Part shown: positions 61,064 to 64,000 of the stretch, piece by piece
Layout: each line of letters opens with the position of its first letter
Position numbering within the stretch: position 1 is the stretch's first letter
Assembly (NCBI GenBank): GCA_003254925.1
Contig: QANZ01003790.1
Coordinates: forward strand, 27,871 to 91,870
Source of the DNA: Chamaecrista fasciculata
Taxonomy: Eukaryota > Streptophyta > Magnoliopsida > Fabales > Fabaceae
Length of the DNA stretch: 64,000 bases
Direction: 5' to 3'
Notes under the pieces: generated by a model
Seen by the model: only the letters and a program-made list of their open reading frames with translations
Database searches by the model: none
What the model was told of the DNA's origin: nothing
Program-made: the position numbers and the translations under genes

Positions 61064-63006
61064 ATTATGCATATAATTTTCTTCATTTCAAAAAAAATGA
61101 AAATTAAACATACTTATATGAAGAAATTATCTGTAAAATATAATTAAATTAAATTATTGGATGAAAATCCCTAAATATTATGTTATCTAGTAAAACAAGT
61201 TTATATCAACTACGTTCTAATCACATGAGTATAGCCTAGTGGTTTCTCACTTAGTCTCTTAATTAAGTGGTAGGGATTTGAATCTCACCTTTGGATATAA
61301 AAAATATTTTGTGGTCAATCATTTATTCAATTATTCTTAAGTAGACCAGAGGACTCGCAACGAAAGAATTAATCACCACTTTCGATAGTGGTCATGGATA
61401 CTCTGATTTATAAAATAATAGTTACTGATCTTTTAATATCTTATTTTTTGGTAGAATATCTTTTAATGTCTAGATTTGAATTATTTTTTAATATCTTTAG
61501 AATATCAGTATAATAAAACTTAATAAAAAATTTATTGGCAAAATTAGTATTATCTATTTATTGCCAGGTCTATCAAAGATGACAATAGGAGATGAAGATG
61601 AAGATGAAGATGAAGAGTGTTATATAAGACAGTGCATCACAATGGAGTAGAAAGAATCTGATGTGGCAGGTTATCAAATGTTGGATTTAGTGAACGAACG
61701 ATCAAGATCAAGCAAAAAGTCAGAGGAAAAATCAGAGGAGGATATTCACAAATGATCTGTCTTTTCTTTTTTATTTAAGACGTGTATCGATTGAAATTTT
61801 GTCTATATTTGATAAAAAAACGTGTATCAATTGAACTTTAATTTGTCTAGATTTCAAATATAAATGATTGAAGATTTTTTACTTAATGTTGCATGATTTC
61901 TATGGTAAAAAATATAAATGATTATGATTAGAAGTTTGTTTCTGAAACCTGTATTTTACTGATATTAATTTTCAAAGCTTTGAATGAAAAAATTGTTCTT
62001 AGTGAAATTCAATGTCGGGCATGTATTTGATGGGAAAAATTAATTATTTAGTTGGGTAATATGTTTGCTCATAATGAAAAGCATACGGGCCGCTTGCCTC
62101 TTTGTTGTAGTCTCGTTGTTTTTTGGGCCTTGGGCCCTTTTTATTCACAAAAAAAAAACGCATACTAGTGTACGTTATGTTGGTGGTTTCAGTCAAGGCA
62201 ATCAGCCCATGCATTATTTGGTTGGATTGAGTGAAACATAAGAGGGGAAACTAGTTACCAGCTTTTTGTCCTTCAATTCCAATGAAGAAGAAAAGAAATC
62301 GCTGTCAAAGGTTAAAAAGGTATATTTAATATTCTTTCTCATGCATCAATTTTTGTTGCTACGTGTCATTAAATATTTATTGAAGAGCCTTATAACAAAC
62401 GTATAAAGAACTTTATTTAAGTTTTTTCCATATTTTTTTTATATAATTTGTTAGGCTTGTAATCTTTTACTTTTTAGTCCCTATAGTGATATCCTCTTAT
62501 TTCAAGTAGAGTTAACTTGACCAAGTGTATATAAATAAGTAGTTAGACTATAATGCAAAGTTTGATTCTTGACATGAGATGTAATGGGTCATGAGTCAAT
62601 AAGATAATGACATGTGGAAGAGTTAGTTATATGTAACTAGTGGTATGACTCTATACACAGTTTTGATTGGTTAAAAAAAAATATTTTTTTATTATTTTTT
62701 CAATATTAAATTACATCCATGACTATAATTTTGCCACATCAGCAATGGTGAACCTCTGTGAGGCATATCTTCGTTCTTGTCATCATCATTTCAGGTTAGT
62801 GATGTTCACTTTTTACATAGCCTTTAAATTTTTGTATTAAGGTGAGCTTCTTGAACAATGTTTTACTTTTTTTTTTTCAGTTTAAATAATGATTAATTTT
62901 CATTTAAATGGAGAGGTTTCATGAGACAAAAGCATTTTCAGCAAGGCTTGAATTCAAGATTTTATGTATGGAGATTAAATTTTTGAAATACAAGTTATTG
63001 ATTACA
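61064..63006. other. Intergenic DNA with a LINE tail remnant
   Basis: AT-rich with a (GATGAA)n run at about 61590-61616. At 62090-62160 a short GC-richer piece (GCCGCTTGCCTCTTTG, then GGGCCTTGGGCCC) ending in an A-run resembles a severely 5'-truncated LINE tail, with GCATAC on both sides as a possible target duplication. No gene was recognised. Confidence 0.4.
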
Positions 63007-63401
63007 TCTATATATATACTATATTATATGGCTCCACCTCTTATGGTTGGTCAAAAATAGTAAACTAAAAAATTAAAAAAGAAAAAAAAAATCACCACTC
63101 TCTCTCCCCACTCACTCCCCCACTTCTTTAAAAAATAAATGAATTAAAAAAATGCAAAAAACAATTAAAAATTAAAAAATGTCACCACTCTCTCCATTCA
63201 CTCTCCCATATGAGATAATTTCAAATTGGTCCTAAATATTTTATTTATTTTAGATGAGTCTTATATATTTGTATAATTTCTCAAATTGGTCCCAAACTTA
63301 CTCTTTTATCAATATAAAAATTTAATATAATCTTCAACTTTAAATCAATTTAAACGTTACATGCATATTGGCGTGCCCGTTAGGGCATGCCAAGCCCCTA
63401 G
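63007..63401 (+). mobile_element. Helitron-like element, longer copy
   Basis: It starts TCTATATATATACTATATTA near TATGGCTCCACC and ends in a hairpin (TTGGCGTGCCC, loop GTTA, GGGCATGCCAA), then GCCCCTAG. It lies between A and T. The ends match the element at 27656-27835; the stem sequence differs while pairing is largely kept. Non-autonomous. Confidence 0.7.
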
Positions 63402-63543
63402 TATTGTAATATGTTGATCATGATTATATATATGTTGTAGTGATGATGTGGTCAATGGAAGTTAAAGCACTTGTCCCATGCATTTAGCAGTGCTCCAAAT
63501 TACATCCCCGTGGCTTCGGAGTATTCTCACCCAGACTACGGAC

Positions 63544-63598
63544 CTATGAAACACATGGACACTGACACAAATACGGGACACGATACAGATATAGTGAC
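63544..63598 (+). repeat. Truncated left end of the CTATGAAGCATGGACACT MITE family
   Basis: The sequence CTATGAAACACATGGACACT continues with GACACAAATACGGGACACG as in the complete copies. It stops after 55 bp where the hAT-like element at 63599 begins. Confidence 0.65.
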
Positions 63599-64000
63599 TA
63601 GACCTGGTCATGGGTATGGACTACTTGGGCTCAAGTCTATAATTAATTACCTGTCAAATAAAAATGAGATGTGGGCTTAAAAATGAGACTACCCAAGCCC
63701 CCTAACTGGTCCACTAAATACCCAGATACTACCCGATACTACCCAACAAACTTAAAGTTTGTTAAAACTCGATACTAACTGAGCTGAATTTTTCCGACCA
63801 ACCCGGGCCGAGCCAAATTTTTCTGACCGAGGCAGGCTGAGCCGAATTTTTCCAATCGGGCAGGCCTGAGACCAAATTTTCTGACCAGGGCGACCCGATC
63901 CAATTTTTTCGACCGGATCAGCCCAAACCGAATTTTTTTGATCAGGGCGGGCCGAGTCGAATTTTTCCAACAAGGCCGGCCCGAACCAAATTTTTCCAAC
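63599..64000. repeat. Left part of a hAT-like element, cut by the window edge
   Basis: It begins TAGACCTGGTCATGGGTATG, closely resembling the left TIR of 60325-61055. From about 63780 it becomes a degenerate tandem array of roughly 30-33 bp units with AATTTTTCCGACC and GGGCCGAGCC motifs. The right end is outside the window. Confidence 0.65.

Overview
This window is nuclear DNA from a flowering plant, most likely a eudicot and plausibly woody. The reasons are GT-AG introns, AT-rich introns and intergenic DNA, an extensin cell-wall gene, a plant-type PAM16, a plant GOT1 and a dense population of small plant transposons. Three isolated N characters (49242, 51212, 57969) point to a draft assembly. 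The species cannot be named from the sequence alone. No bacterial, organellar, viral, CRISPR, tRNA or rRNA content was recognised.

Genes, left to right: (1) PAM16/TIM16, a mitochondrial protein-import motor subunit, plus strand, coding 3870-6462 in four exons; the ATG lies at the very end of its exon. (2) A very large repetitive extensin with a Pollen Ole e 1 type domain in the middle, minus strand, coding 13130-9144 in two exons, with a probable intron in its 3' UTR. (3) A broken, internally scrambled PLP-dependent serine/histidine-decarboxylase-like pseudogene, minus strand, about 22105-20600. (4) A GOT1-type Golgi/ER transport membrane protein, minus strand, coding 39571-37111, with an upstream UTR exon near 40.1-40.3 kb. 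(5) The C-terminal 487 residues of a class 3 lipase related to sn-1 diacylglycerol lipases, minus strand, nine exons from 47660 to 42275; its N-terminal exons were not found. (6) An unusual histone H3 variant, minus strand, coding 53138-52464 in four exons, with a UTR exon and TATA-like box near 53.77-53.86 kb. The genes are independent; no functional cluster is evident.

Most of the rest is transposon-derived and several insertions can be reconstructed. Elements with 8-bp target duplications (hAT-like) lie at 14072-14765, 32065-32599, 46179-47263, 54907-55253, 55443-55788 and 60325-61055, with partial copies at both window edges. Elements with 9-bp duplications (Mutator-like inverted-repeat elements) include a family starting GGGTAAATTACACTTTGG with five copies. 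There are also a Stowaway-like MITE (26963-27234), two Helitron-like elements (27656-27835, 63007-63401), and L1-type LINE remnants at 75-486, 41110-41870 (a LINE nested in a LINE), 55307-57662 (split by a MITE) and 59520-60054. A diverged segmental duplication joins 18206-19681 and 22461-24143; one foldback element is present in the first copy and absent from the matching site in the second.

Long stretches at 15-18 kb, 25.3-34 kb, 49.3-52.4 kb and 61-63 kb are AT-rich with microsatellites and no gene that I can support.
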